Source: Mangifera indica (lineage: Eukaryota > Streptophyta > Magnoliopsida > Sapindales > Anacardiaceae). From it: DNA of 64,000 nucleotides. A program made the translations under genes and the position numbers. The notes under the pieces are model-generated. The model did no database searches, was not told where the DNA came from, and saw only the letters and a list, made by a program, of their open reading frames with translations. Every line of letters begins with the position of its first letter. The first letter of the stretch is position 1. Location of the stretch: NCBI RefSeq assembly GCF_011075055.1, contig NC_058147.1, forward strand, positions 12,214,001-12,278,000, given 5' to 3'. This document shows, in pieces, positions 49,780-62,053 of the stretch.

Positions 49780-50857
49780 TTATTCAATTGGATAATTCAA
49801 TCAAACCTTGTACTTTCTCATGTACAATTATATTCATTCAGAATTATTTCACTTTAGTCCTTAAATGTCATAAAATATATTTTTGGGTCTAAAGACCTTT
49901 GCAAGACTCGATACCCTCAATTTGGAATCTAGATCAAATCCGACTCAAAAAATCCTACACCATTAGAGTTTGAATAACTCCTTTTGTGTGTGATCCATAG
50001 GCTCTCCATTAAGTCGATAATGATTAGATTCGTATCAAACTTTTGACCTAGCATTCATCTAACACAAACCAAGATTGACCTCTAACAAGACATCATGATC
50101 ACCTGATTAATGGAGGTCAACATGTGAGTTCTTTAAATTGTCAGTGATACAGTTACTCGTACAATTCAATCTTTTGTCATACAATATCTCTTCGAGGTTA
50201 AGGTATAGATAAAATGTCTCTTTTAAGACTCCTCGAATTACATAGACTAACTTTTATCAATAATCAAATAGTATTAGATTGATCATCAACTCAATCTCAC
50301 TGTATCACATATTTAGTCGGTTGCTGTTATTTATCACAAAACCTTAATTGAGATATCAGTTCCCGTGCTCGGGAGTGAGGAATCCTTTATTGATTCACTA
50401 TAACCTTCTAACAAATCATGATATGTCCAATTACCACATTTTTAACAATTCTTTGATTGAAAAAAGTTGAACTGGTATCAAACCATACTGATCCTTACAT
50501 AAGACAATCTAATGATCTTAAGTCTAAAGATTACATGTACTTTCGTTCACTAAGAAGATAGATTCTATAGATACTGGAGCAACCATCCATATGAAATCCT
50601 CTTGGTGGGTTAGTCTAGTGAACATATCTATAACGTGCACCCATGTGGTGCACCAAATTGTCAATAAATAGCTTTGACATGTGAGAACTGTCATTATTTT
50701 TCAATGAGATCGTTCAACAATATGATAACTTTATCACCATTACCCGTGTCCTTAGTCATGGTAATATCAAAGTTATGAACATTTTAAGAATAATCACCTA
50801 ATGTGCACATAAGGTTTTTATGATCAGGTGCTGAGCACTGATCTGATCCCTTTGTCA
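49780..50857. mobile_element. LTR-like repeat, copy 1 (non-coding)
   Basis: About 330 bp (50563-50857 and nearby) align with 54386-54677, including ATCTATAACGTGCACCCATG against ATCTACAACGAGCACCCATG and TTGTGCATCATG-type stretches further left. It ends CTTTGTCA, where the other copy ends CTTATCA. No coding region is present. It is probably a decayed LTR of a Copia-like retrotransposon; the left end was not located. Confidence 0.35.
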
Positions 50858-51362
50858 TGGTTCAACTATATTTAAGATATTTGTCTGAGCATATATCAAT
50901 ATGCTTTATGGACAAAAAATATCATAGGAAATTACAAATTTGACATTTATTTATGAACTTGTATCATTATTGGGATTAGTGGATTCTGATTAATTACAAA
51001 AGGATTTCATTATATCTCAAATGATTTGAGAAAAACTTAAAAAATTTATGAATTCATCTTAGTAGATTCTGATTTTTATGAATTTAAACATTATAAAAAC
51101 AAAGAAAACCTTGATTTTATCACCAACTCATGCTTACATATCATGAAAACCTTTAATTCTTCTTATTAGGGCAAAGATTTATCAAAATCCAAAAAATTTT
51201 CTCGAATGTTTAACCATCTTGGTTATACATATTGGGATCATCAAAATGTTTGGTTTCATGCCTTGATTTGTCAAAATGATTAATTCAGACACTCATAGAT
51301 GATCTACTTCAAAAGAAATACAATATTTAAATTCCTATATTGGCTTGTGCATTGGTAGAGAC

Positions 51363-51785
51363 TAGGGCTGGATTCGAAGCGAGCTTGTTTGGGCTCGAAA
51401 AGAACTTTGCTCGAACGAGCCCGAGCTTGCCTTGAACGAGCCCGAGCCCGAACGCGAGCTTGAATTTTAAGCAAAAAATGAATAGGAACCCGAATCTGAA
51501 CACTGGTTAAGCGAGCCGAGCCCGACTTGCGAGCCTTTCACTCAAATAAAAAAACATAATTTTAAGCAAAAAACGACACCGTTTTTTCCTTGAAATACTA
51601 GCTCAAAGCAAACCTGAGCCCGAACACACGAACCCGAATACTAAAATTATGAAATGAGCTGAACACGAACATGTGTTTAGCAAGCTTGACGAGCCCAAAT
51701 CTGAGCCTGAGCTTAGGCTCACTGAAAACGAGCTGAAAATGAGTTGGACTCTATTCGGGCTCAACTTGGCTTGTATCCAGCCCTA
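51363..51785. mobile_element. hAT-type MITE, GCTCGG-rich family, with 8-bp TSD
   Basis: The ends are TAGGGCTGGATTCGAAGCG and, in reverse, TAGGGCTGGATACAAGCC. The flanks are GTAGAGAC (51355-51362) and GTGGAGAC (51786-51793), 7 of 8 identical. The 423-bp interior has GAGCCCGAGC repeats and no gene. It is inserted in the pararetrovirus-like relic. Confidence 0.8.
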
Positions 51786-52946
51786 GTGGAGACTGTATGG
51801 TCTCATATTAGAAATTTTCCAACAATCTATCCATGAGTCTTACAATTTCTCCAAATATATCAAATTTCAAATGTCCCGTAAGAGAATCCCATCTTCCACC
51901 AACCTTTCATTTCTCATCTATATTTCCTTTTTCATGGATCTATTAGTGGGATTATGAAATTATTGGTTCAAACACCCAAATTCCACATTTAATAAGAAAG
52001 TTCAAAGTCAAGTGGTGCAAAAAATATGACCGCTCCCATGTTACAAAAGGAAAAGTCCTATTATATTTATCAAATATTCCTCAATTGACAAAAGCAATCA
52101 TTCCTAAAATCGAAAAGTTTTTACAAAACAAATCAATAGCTTCATCTTCCCTTGCTAAAGCCCAATCAAAAGAAAAATTAAAACTTTAATTGAAAATTTT
52201 GTTGGTCCAACTATAGGATGACAAAGAATCAACAACGAAGGATTAAACTCATCAAATCAATTATGCCCAAATCAATAAAGATGACCGTTATGGGATGTTT
52301 TAATCATTTCAAAATGATCCACTCAAGACAAATAACTCAAAAGGCCAATGGCAAAAGAAACTGGTGCAGAGAATTTCTCAAACAAAATATCAAATTTTGA
52401 ATTGACTGGATTTTGAAAGATTTGATGAATATTTTGTTTGGAGAGAATTATGCAAAAATCTCTTGTCATTTGAACTCATCCAAAAATTACCCATTGGGTC
52501 AAGATCAACTCCAAAATTAATTGAAGAATGTGTTATCCTCCTGATTGTCCTGCAAACAAAAGCACGAGAAATAAGATCAAAATATGACTTAAAGGACACA
52601 GATTCCTAAAACAAGTTTGTTAAAAAAAGTTTCCTACATGTTTCTTGCAAAATGAAATGGTTGCAAGATAGTGCAAATATTCAAAAGATTCCCTGCCATG
52701 AGATGCCAATATTCAAAAGTATTTTTAACAAAAATACAAAGGCTGCTAAAGTTTTTCATTATTTCAAAGATTCCCTACCATGACATATTAATATTCAAAA
52801 GTGCTTCATACAAAACTCAAAAAACTGCAAAGAGGTGTCAAGATATTCAAAAAGTTCACTGCCAAAGTTTTAATCATTTCCTACGATGATCAAAATTGTA
52901 ATAATAATGTTATATTTCAATAATTGTAATAGTTTAAAATTTGTAT

Positions 52947-52954
52947 TATAAATA
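52947..52954 (+). promoter_or_regulatory. TATA box in the relic's intergenic region
   Basis: TATAAATA lies about 50 bp before an AATAAA, downstream of the last coding-like part of the relic. The closeness of TATA box and polyadenylation signal is the arrangement of terminally redundant pregenomic RNA promoters. Present-day activity is unknown. Confidence 0.35.
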
Positions 52955-52999
52955 GGTTAAAATTCTCGATTGAGAACCCATCTATCTTTTGAGTAGTTC

Positions 53000-53005
53000 A
53001 ATAAA
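53000..53005 (+). terminator. Polyadenylation signal of the relic
   Basis: AATAAA follows the TATA box at 52947 by about 50 bp, in the context TTGAGTAGTTCAATAAAATTC. It is read as the poly(A) signal of the decayed element. Confidence 0.35.
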
Positions 53006-53474
53006 ATTCTTTGAATTTTTTATTTTAGATTTTTGTGAAGATTTTAAAAAAATATCCAATCACATGATAACACCTCATTTGTATACACAAATTGTGTACC
53101 AAAAATGGATACACATAGTTTTATTAAATAAACTAATGATTGTAATAGTTGTATGAGTCTCCTAAATATTCAAGCTTTATACAAAAGTTCTTCAATGTTG
53201 AATAAAGATAAATCACGTACACAAAACCCACAGCTTTCAATTAAAATTTAACTTATAAATATTAATAAAACTCAAACAAAAATTTAGATATCACCACTTA
53301 GTAATTTAATATAATTTACGTTATATATAATACTTAATAAATTATACAACAATACAATTATAAATTATTCTTACCAATTTTAGTCTTGATTACTCCAATT
53401 ACATGTAATTATCATATAAATTTAATCAAAATAAACAATAGATATATATTTTCATGAAGATATGCTAAACAATA

Positions 53475-53486
53475 GCTTTGATACCA
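53475..53486 (-). other. Possible primer-binding site for initiator tRNA-Met
   Basis: On the minus strand this reads TGGTATCAAAGC, one base from the canonical plant PBS TGGTATCAGAGC. It directly follows a terminal CA of the LTR-like repeat at 53487-54677. This is the expected order LTR-PBS for a minus-strand Copia-type element. Confidence 0.45.
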
Positions 53487-54677
53487 TGATAAGATTTTCA
53501 GGGCTTCGATAATTGGAAATGTAGCAAAATTAAAAAATTTAAAATCAAACAATCCTAAAGACCTTAACCAGGATATCTGTTTTAAAACATATATTCATGA
53601 ATCATGCAAAACACTCATTGGGTGTTTTAGGTTTATATTTGCATTGATAGCTTCTCCAAATCTTCAATGGCTTGAGATTGAATGCTATCTAATCCTCAAG
53701 AGGCGATGCTTTGGTTTCTACGCAGAGCGCAAACACATAAGAGGTAATTTAGGAAGAAGGTTGTTAGGGATTCTTTAATTGGATTATGTGTGTTCATGAG
53801 AAAAAGAAGAGAAAAATAGAAAACCTTCAACTAGGGTTTTTGCTGTGTATGTGTTATGTTATTTTAATTTTAACGCACGCTTTAACAATGTGTAAGTGTC
53901 TAAGTACAACAAGGACTTCATTCAAACCTGACACCTTCAACACATATGCACGACTGACATGTAAATATGCATATCTAACATGTTTCATGACTTGCACGAG
54001 TGGCACACAAGTATGCCACTCGACATGCATCAAGGCATGCACGAATGGCACCATAAGTGTGTTGCCCGACCTGGGTTTAAGCCTTGCACAATTGGACAAT
54101 TTTTTGTCTAGCCATGCTATATTTTTTATAATTTTGCACAGTGCCACCCAACACTGTGCAAACCAAGTGTACCTTGTTCAAAGCGTGGTTAACTAGATTC
54201 TCTCTTTCCTCAAACACTAAGATTATCACCAAATAATCTTAGCCTTTGAGTTCAAATCAACCACTATACACATGTGACCTAAAAACTCTCTATCGAATCA
54301 GTAGTGTTTAAATTCAGTGAATCTAGACATAGATCAAAATTAGCCTCTAGCCAAGCATTATGACCACTTGGATCGATGATGTTCAGAGGATTTATTCCAT
54401 AGATATTGGAACAACCATCTATATAGATATCTTTTAATTAGGTTAGTTCGATAAATATATCTACAACGAGCACCCATGTGTTGCACCAAGCTGTCTACAA
54501 TAGCTTGGCCACATGGAAATTGTCACCGTTTTGTTGGGATTGTTCACTACTATGATAATTTTATCATCATTATACAAGCCATTATTTATTGTAATGTCAG
54601 GATTATGGATGTTTATAGAATGACCACTAAAAGTGTATATACAGTTTCCATGATCAGTCATCTGATCCTCTTATCAT
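53487..54677 (-). mobile_element. Candidate LTR (1.19 kb) next to a tRNA-Met PBS
   Basis: The stretch begins TGATAAG and ends CTTATCA, short inverted ends with TG..CA, and is adjacent to the PBS at 53475. Part of it recurs at 50563-50857. No gag or pol follows the PBS, where the pararetrovirus-like relic lies instead, so the element is truncated. The open frame at 53786-54196 lies inside the LTR. It contains short GCACGAGTGGCACA-type repeats that give a Cys-rich translation, and I do not treat it as a gene. Confidence 0.4.
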
Positions 54678-56378
54678 AGTTCTACTATTCTAAGGGTTTG
54701 TTATTCACATAATCATATAAATAGATAACACATGAATTGAATAACAATAAATTATTTATTCATTATTAATATAAAATTACATCTATAAATGTCAAATTTG
54801 ATTGGTTCTAAGACACTTACCTTAACAATAAAATCATCAAACACATACGAATATCATATTTATCAAACTATAAAACTTATATAATACTTGTGCATAATTA
54901 CTCTCCTTCATAACTTAACTATCCAATCAACAATCCACCCTAGTTTGGAAGAGAAAAACCTCAGTCTATTGCTAGATTGACATGAACAAGAATATAAAGA
55001 AGGTCCTACTTACTGTATCTCCTTGCTTGCAGTTTCAACGATGATGAAGTGCCCTTCTTCTCTTTTTTTTTTTTCTCACCTGGCTTTGTTGGAGCTTTTT
55101 TGAAAAACACCATCAATCAAACCCAAACTCTCTCTTTAACTCTTTGAGATCATAATCTGTGAAACAGAACTAATGTACCAAATGTAAACTATTTTTGTGT
55201 AATGCCACAAATAGGTGTTCATGCTTCACATGGATGATTGTTCGTTCTTTGAAATTTTCTTACATGGCACTTTATCCCTTTTGGTTGATGCGGCATGCCA
55301 TGAACGGGTATCCTTACCCCAAGAACATCTATTCATCAGCTCAAAAATATAGCATTAACATATTTTCATCTTAATTCAACAATAACTATGCTTATACATA
55401 ATAATACATGTAAAATGACGATTATGCCCTTGAGATGTACCCACTGTGTTACAACAATAATGAATTCAGATTATGCTAAACAACATCAACTCACCCCTAG
55501 ACATGTATCTAACCCTTTGAAATCAATAAATATCATTCAATGATTTATATCACACAATCCAAAACACAAATACCATCTTCTATTAGCAAAATACATAACG
55601 TAACACCTGCAAGTACATCTAAGGTTATTTTCATCTTTTGGCTCTTGTTTGTGATTGATTATGTTTATTTAATTGTGTGTTTGTGAATTTGAGGATGCAC
55701 AACTGTGTGAGAAGGCTACACGCCCATATATGTGATTGCAAGGGCAAATAGTCTTTTTTGTGTAATACATAAAAATTGACTAAGTATGAAAGACATATAC
55801 ACTTGCGTATATTTGTGTACATATCTATGTATGATCAACGCATTTGAATTTTAGATAAGAAATAGTTTCATATTGGTTTCAAAAACTTCCATTAAAGGGT
55901 AACAATATACACACCTGTATATGAAAGGTACACAGATGTGTGTTGGTAATTTCAATTAAAAATTAAAAAAATGAAAATGCGTTTAACTAAGCATTGGTTA
56001 TTATTTTTTCATAGAAAGTACAGAGAGACTTGATAGATTTAAGAGTCTTTAAACCAGAAGAGGCACAGGAGTCTTTGGAAATCCACCTTGTCTGTGCAGA
56101 TTTGTTTTTGAACAACGGAAGAAAGGTAAGTAGCATGACCCTTTAATGCGTTTGATGTTTTGGTTGATCTTGAGATTCTGCAGTTTGTTTGTAATATATA
56201 TATATATATATATATATATTCTATGAAGTTGATTGCTTTGATGTATAATTACGTTGCATTGGCGGACAATAGTTAATGGAGCAATGCTTTGATTCAATTT
56301 TATAGTGCTTGGGTTGTGAAGAATGCTGATTTCATTACACATTTACACTAATTTTAGAATTAATCAAGTTCAGAAAAT
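54678..56378. other. Intergenic region, no gene recognised
   Basis: The sequence is AT-rich with a T run at about 55062-55074 and an (AT)13 microsatellite at 56194-56219. Two short direct ACACACCTGTATATG-like motifs lie near 55910. None of the open frames (for example 55631 or 56049, minus) resembles a known protein. Confidence 0.4.
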
Positions 56379-56421
56379 AATTCACTACTTTGGTGTTCAA
56401 ATTAATAATTTCACAGCTACT
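56379..56421 (+). repeat. 43-bp sequence repeated at 60011-60053
   Basis: The two copies are in the same orientation and identical in 42 of 43 positions, both containing TTTGGTGTTCAAATTAATAA. Copy one lies 405 bp past the stop of PPR gene D, copy two about 2.0 kb past the break of PPR fragment E. Confidence 0.85.
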
Positions 56422-56825
56422 GTAAAAACATCTTAATCCGGCATTAAAAAATGCACACACTCAACCATACAAGTATTACTTCAAGAATTCCGATATTTTC
56501 AAAATAAATAAAAGAGACTTCCAGCAGACCCGCATACTGGTGAATTGAAAAACAATGATATTATTTAGTATAGCATCCTGTCATGGGCTTTGAGAATGAG
56601 GAGAGACGCTAGACTGAACACAAATACGAATGCAAAATTTATCCCACCAGGCTTTTAGTAAGACCCATCTCAAAAATAACTTCAAATATATGACTTCAGA
56701 CTAAAGGATTCAAATAAATACAATCACCACTACAATGTTGGCACGCACCTGTACATGTAAACTTTGACGTTTGGCAAGGCTCTCATAATAAGTTGTACTC
56801 CTCTAGAAATGCATATACTTGGCAA

Positions 56826-58745
56826 TCAACGTTCTGTTGGTTCTTGCGCTGAGAATGAGGGTAGCAAATTCAGGACTTCACGATAATTTTCATCCTTTTT
56901 CAGTAAATCTACAATAATTGAAGCTATGGATGCATCTGGCTTCATATTTCTCTCTTTCATTTTGTGAAGAAGTTCAACCACTTTTGGAGTCTCATTATTC
57001 TGCAAGAAACCAGACATAAGCGTATTAAAATTCACCAAATTTGGAGAACAACCATTTTGCTCCATATCTGATAACAAATTGCTCGCTATTTCTAACTTCC
57101 CTTCTTTACAAAGTCCATGCATCATAATGTTATACATCACAACATTTGGAACAAGGCCTTTATTCCGCAATCTGTTAAATAGTTCCCAAGCAATATTGAG
57201 TCTCCCTGTTTTGCACAACCCATCAATGAGACAACTGAAAGTTCTGATGTCAGGTTGAATGTTTGTGTTTCTTAAAGTATGAAACAGTTCAACAGCCTCC
57301 GATACGTAACCATTTTTGCAAAACCCATTAATAAGAACATTATACGTAAATAAATCAGGAGGAACATTACTATGTTGCATCTCACCAAATAGTTTTTTTG
57401 CATGCTCGACTTTACCATACATGAAAAGACCATTTAGCAAGGTGGTATAAGTAACTATTGTTGGTCTAATTCCCTTTGAGGACATTTCCTTATAAAGACA
57501 AATAGCTTCATCAACTTTTTGTTTCTTGCAATACCAATTTATCAGAGTATTGTAGTTAACTACATTAGGTGTGCATCCTTTACTCAACATTGAAGCAAAC
57601 AATTTCCTAGCATCATCAATTTTATTTACCAAGCATAAACCATCTATCAAAATATTGTAGCTTAAAACATCAGGCATACACCCCTTACTTGCCATGGAAT
57701 CAAATAGCTTTCTTGCATCCTTAATTCTGCCTGCTAGGCAGTAACCACTTAAAATTGCATTATAAGTTTTTGTGTTGGGATGAACATCTCTGTCAATCAT
57801 TAGGTGGAGCAACCCATTAGCTTCATCAATCTTCCCATTCTTACAAAGTTCATCAATTACCACAGTAAACGTCACCACATCAGGCTTTACGCTTTTGTCC
57901 AACATCTCTATAAACAATGTTTTAGCCTCCTCCCAATTAGATGTATTACACAAACCATGAATTAAAGTGGTATAAGTAATCGTGTCTGGATTAATGCCCT
58001 TGGCATTCATTTCTGAAAACAGCTTCTTCGCCTTGTCTACTAACCCATATTTGCAAAGACCATCTATAATACTATTATAAGTAACAGCAGTAGGCTTACA
58101 AATGATACCGAATTTCCCGTTGTTCATTTCTTCAAATAACTGAAGGGCAACCGCGACATTACCAGTTCTACACAATCCAGTAAGCAAAATCCCAACTGTA
58201 AACTCATTAGGTGCACAACCAACAGAAACCATTTTCCTAAACAGTTCAATCGCCTTCTTAATCTTGCCCTCCATACAAAGACCATTAATCAGACAAGTAA
58301 AAGTCACAACGTTAGGGTAAAAACCCCTCCTAAAAATACTCCCAAAAACAACAAAACCATCAGAAACCTGGGACATTTTGCATAAGCAATTAATAAAAAT
58401 GTTCAAAGTAATCAAATTAGGCGAAAACCCAGCTGAAACGAACCTCGTGTATAGCACAAGAAATTCATCATAATATTTTTTCTTAACAAGTGCAGAAAAC
58501 AAAACACTGAATGATGACATACCAGGAGTGGGGTCCATATGAATCATGTAATCGAAGGAATCAAGAGCTTCATCAAGAGAAAAGTTACCTGACTTGCAGT
58601 TTACATAGAGGAAAGTATCAAGTTCAGATTGGTGTTTGATAGCAGAGGTGCGATTGAGTGATTTTAGTGAAGAAGGAATGAAAGAAGTTGAAAATCTAAC
58701 ATTCAAAGATGATTTTAAGGAAACAATTGAAGTTTTAGGAAACAT
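56826..58745 (-). CDS. RFL-type P-class PPR protein, gene D, intact (639 aa)
   Basis: This intronless gene is complete from ATG (58743-58745) to stop. Residues 1 to about 50 ([20 protein letters not shown]...) are Ser/Lys/Arg-rich and suit a mitochondrial presequence. Fifteen full repeats run from residue 76 to 604, with a divergent last repeat at 605-639; repeat 4 has a 4-residue insertion. Residues 5/35 of repeats 1-15, read by hand, are SN NN TN GT ND TD TN ND NN NT TD ND SN NN ND. By the published code this predicts about A-Y-A-n-U-G-A-U-Y-n-G-U-A-Y-U, clearly different from copy C. The first 150 bp of its 3' flank resemble those of A-C, but the succinyl-CoA ligase relic is absent. It probably binds and processes a mitochondrial RNA. 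The start agrees with copy C and fragment E. Confidence 0.92.
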   Translation of the reverse strand: MFPKTSIVSLKSSLNVRFSTSFIPSSLKSLNRTSAIKHQSELDTFLYVNCKSGNFSLDEALDSFDYMIHMDPTPGMSSFSVLFSALVKKKYYDEFLVLYTRFVSAGFSPNLITLNIFINCLCKMSQVSDGFVVFGSIFRRGFYPNVVTFTCLINGLCMEGKIKKAIELFRKMVSVGCAPNEFTVGILLTGLCRTGNVAVALQLFEEMNNGKFGIICKPTAVTYNSIIDGLCKYGLVDKAKKLFSEMNAKGINPDTITYTTLIHGLCNTSNWEEAKTLFIEMLDKSVKPDVVTFTVVIDELCKNGKIDEANGLLHLMIDRDVHPNTKTYNAILSGYCLAGRIKDARKLFDSMASKGCMPDVLSYNILIDGLCLVNKIDDARKLFASMLSKGCTPNVVNYNTLINWYCKKQKVDEAICLYKEMSSKGIRPTIVTYTTLLNGLFMYGKVEHAKKLFGEMQHSNVPPDLFTYNVLINGFCKNGYVSEAVELFHTLRNTNIQPDIRTFSCLIDGLCKTGRLNIAWELFNRLRNKGLVPNVVMYNIMMHGLCKEGKLEIASNLLSDMEQNGCSPNLVNFNTLMSGFLQNNETPKVVELLHKMKERNMKPDASIASIIVDLLKKDENYREVLNLLPSFSAQEPTER

Positions 58746-60768
58746 TTTCGACGAGGGGATTCCTGAGGGGAAGGAGTTGGAACTTCTTTGGTGAACGGCT
58801 GTAAAAAGACTGGTGTTGCGCTAGAACTACAGGGACGGACTCGCCCGAGTTCTGATCCCAATCGTAGCGAAAGAGTCAAACAAATAATGTATAACTACTG
58901 AGTTGTCTTCTACCGTGTTTAGTGTAACAGTAGCTAAAATACATTTCTAAAAATAAGAAGGGCCTCTCTGGAATTGTGCCATTTTGGTATAAAAGACAGG
59001 ACAGCATATTTCTGTAATAAAATGCTTTATCTTAATGATTCGGCTGTAGATCTGCTGCTGTGAGTACTTGCTTCGTTACATCTGCGCTATATATCTGCTT
59101 AGTTTGAGATCATTAATTCTGTGATAGCGCATCATGTGTGGTTACAGCACTATTACTTGTGTTACTCTGTTTGCATTATATCTCTTGCTTATTACGTTTT
59201 TTCTTATGCTGGTTGTTGAAATGTTCTATTTGTTGTTATTCATGTTCCCTTGGGTGTGTTACTGTGATTCATTCATTCCACTTGTGTTACAGAATTGAAT
59301 TGGATTCTTTGTTATGCTTATGACTGCTCTGTGTACTATCTTACCTTCCTTGTAGGTCGATTTTTGTGGTATAACTCTGTTTGCATTAGATTTTAGAGCA
59401 AAAACCAAGCCAATATATAGTAGGTTAATTCACCCTCCATCAAAATCTAAAAATTTTCAAAGTCCACACTTATGTTGTCCACCCAATCGTAATCTTTAAA
59501 TATATTAGATTTATCTTTATTGATCACTCAAATTTATCTGCAAACTAGCATTAGAGTATTCAATTACATAGTTTTATTAAACAAAAAAAATAAGGCCAAA
59601 GGACTATTTCCCACCCAAGGTATACTTTTTCTGCACATTCCCATCCGTTAACTTTGAAAAGCCCATTTACCTACCCATGGGATGTTAAAAAAAACAGATT
59701 CAAGGGCAAAATAGTTATTTTATTTGTAATATTAAAAATAAATTAAAATTTAATCGTGGTTTCTCCCCTAACCACTAAAAACTAACCATTTCCCCTTAGG
59801 CCAAGTTTTGAAAAATAGCATTCTCCCCCTGGAGTTTAGTTTTCAATCCCCGATGCCAAATCCGGAGCCATTGCCAATGACTAAGCCTTCTTGATGCACC
59901 ACCATGCTTTAATGGCCTCTCTTCTCTCTTCTGGAACATTGATCGACCTAGATCTAGCGAAGAGGACGACCTGAAATTTGAAGAGCTTAGTCAGGAGATG
60001 AAGCTCTTCTAATTCACTACTTTGGTGTTCAAATTAATAATTTCACCGCTACTTTGAATAAATGATTTTACTTATTATTTGGATAAAATAATATTGTTTT
60101 GTTAATGAGTTACAAATCTAAATCACAAATTCAAATAATTAATTTGAATTACAATTTCAAATCGAGTCAAACCATGAATAAAGCCAAATCATTTTTTATT
60201 TGAATCAAACTTAAACTACTATTGATTTTGGCTCGAAAAACTTGAGTTAAAAACTCAAACTAGATCATTTTCTATTCAAATCAAACTCAAACTAAAAAGT
60301 ATTTAAACTCGATCCGATTCGTATCCATTCTTGCTTTCGAGACAAGATGGTTTTGTTAGGTCCCGATAAGAAAATCAAAAGCGCACCACTGAAAAATGAG
60401 GCTAAAAGCTTTTGTTAGGATTAGTCAATGATGATAAAAATAATTATAATAATCATAATATTAATAATAATATTATTATTAACTTAATATTTTATTAGAA
60501 CAAAATATTTAATTAAAATAGTATTTAAATTTAAAAATTATACATTGGGTGAATAAATAAATTAGAGAGACAAGAATATTATTTTTTATGTATTGTAGAC
60601 ACAGGCTACTATTGTTGAGAGTAGTTGGTTGCTCTTGCTGCCGACATTAGCAGCATTTGCTTATTCATATTGAAATAATAATTTTTCTACAAATTTGAAT
60701 CAAAACATCATGATTATAAAGATGTGGAAGTTTGATGTCGCACAAGGTATAAGTGGAAAATTGGAGAA
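58746..60768. other. PPR D promoter side and intergenic DNA
   Basis: The first 60 bp are the D leader, shared with fragment E (ACGAGGGGATTCCTGAGG against AAGAGGGGATCTGTGAAG). GGCCAAAGGACTATTTCCCA at 59594 is a left end of the MULE-like family, traceable to about 59830. The second copy of the 43-bp repeat is at 60011-60053. Bases 60060-60330 are rich in TTTGAATCAAACT-like repeats, and 60440-60490 in AATAATAAT. No gene was recognised. Confidence 0.45.
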
Positions 60769-61151
60769 TAGGGCTGGATTCGAGCCGAGCCGAGCTCGGC
60801 TCGCAGCCAGCTCGGGCTCGGCTCGGTTTTTTTATGACCGGCTCGAGTTCGGCTCGAGCTCGACTCGAGCTGACTCGGCTCGGCTCGAGTTCGGCTCGTT
60901 TTCTGCTCGGCTCGTTAACGGCTCGGCTCGGCTCGTTTTTCATATCAAAACGACATCGTTTTGTGTATATATATAAATCAAAACGACACCGTTTTGAATA
61001 AAAAATTAAAAAAAAAATTAACCGAGCCAACCCGAGCCAGCTCGGGCTCGGCTCGAGCTCGAACGAGCCGAGCAGAGCCCGGCTCGTTTCGGGCTCGAAC
61101 CGAGCCGAGCCGAGCTCGAGCCCGAGCTGGCTCGGCTCGAATCCAGCCCTA
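60769..61151. mobile_element. hAT-type MITE, GCTCGG-rich family, with perfect 8-bp TSD
   Basis: The 383-bp element begins TAGGGCTGGATTCGAGCCGA and ends with its exact complement. It is flanked on both sides by TTGGAGAA (60761-60768 and 61152-61159). Nearly all of it is GGCTCG/CGAGCC repeats in opposite orientation in the two halves, so the transcript would fold into a long hairpin. Two CAAAACGACACCGTTTTG-like palindromes lie in the middle. Three overlapping Arg/Ser-rich frames here are artefacts of the repeat. It is the youngest-looking member of the family in the window. Confidence 0.88.
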
Positions 61152-62053
61152 TTGGAGAAATGTCTAATTCTAGGAAATGAGATTTCCATTAACGAAGATA
61201 TTTGTTGGAAATATAATTACAAAAGTCTACCACTGCAGGCCCAAAGGCAAAAATCCAGAAGGCAGCTCAGGAGGTGAAGAAGATAGCCCAACAGAGAGCA
61301 AAAGTGAAGACCAAATGGGTGAGGGCAATTTGGACAGTTCACAAAAGCAACTGAAATTAATTGAAGCCTCCTTCCCAGAATTCAGAGGAGAATCTTTAGT
61401 GGTGGCGGAAATTATTATTCAGAATATTGTTACTAAGTAGGTAGAGATAGTGGGAGGGTGCTAGCTCTCAAAACCCACTATCTCTGGACTATTGTTCATT
61501 TTCTGTTTCTATTTCTGCTGCTTGTTATCACCTTTTGTGGATTCTTGAATTTCCAGAGGAACTTATTGTTACATTCTTGGAACATTGTTGTAACTATTTT
61601 TCACATTATGAATATGAAATGAAATATGATTACTGCTCTGTTTAATCTCATTACAAACATGGCTAAAGTATAATTGATAAAAAGAACAATGAGAGTGAGT
61701 TTATGTATGTGATTATCTCCCATCTCCCTTACTGTTGTGAGAGATTTGGTGATGTCGTTTGGATTATTGTTGGAAAGGAACTGGGATTGTGAATTTGTAG
61801 AAAGGAGCTATGCCTAGAACCTGCTGAAAGAGCTGCTGAGCGCTGCTGAAACCCTTAACTAGGAGGGCCGATCATTTAGGTTTGCAACAATATTGTTTAG
61901 GGATAATTTACAACCTCTCATACAGAATCAGTGTAGAAACATCAACCATCAAGCAAGGAGAGAATGATGTCGAGAAGAAAGTGATGTCAATTATGGCACA
62001 GTGGAAATTGACCAATTTTTATTTTATCTTGTTATAAAGTGATGTCGAGAAGA
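61152..62053. other. Spacer between MITE and PPR fragment E
   Basis: An 87-codon frame (61177-61440, plus), rich in Glu, Ser and Lys, starts within the MITE flank; I do not recognise it. A 3' splice-like CACTGCAG precedes its acidic part, so it may be an exon remnant. The 19-bp TGATGTCGAGAAGAAAGTG occurs at 61965-61983 and again at 62040-62058, overlapping the break of fragment E. Nothing else was recognised. Confidence 0.4.

Larger units (their letters stand above)
51140..53010 (+). pseudogene. Endogenous pararetrovirus-like relic, copy 2 (decayed)
   Basis: Short reading stretches resemble the part of plant pararetrovirus (Caulimoviridae) polyproteins with a TYWDHQNVWF-type motif and, further on, KFKVKWCKKYD and SLAKAQS-like stretches. 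Several stops and frame changes separate them, so nothing intact can be translated. After the last coding-like part lies about 700 bp with three spaced direct repeats (ATGAGATGCCAATATTCAAA-like), then a TATA motif and AATAAA, as in the intergenic region of such viruses. A hAT-type MITE (51363-51785) is inserted within it, which shows its age. A related copy lies inverted at 46125-47060. The family call is by memory of motif patterns and is uncertain. Confidence 0.4.

Noticed and set aside
53786..54196. 136-codon Cys-rich frame, possibly a small secreted peptide
   Set aside because: It lies within an LTR-like repeat; the Cys residues come from short GGCACAxxxxTGCCACTCG-type repeats, and there is no credible signal peptide or gene structure.
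60665..61189. Arg/Ser/Glu-rich frames on both strands
   Set aside because: They are translations of the GGCTCG repeats of a MITE with clear ends and target-site duplication.
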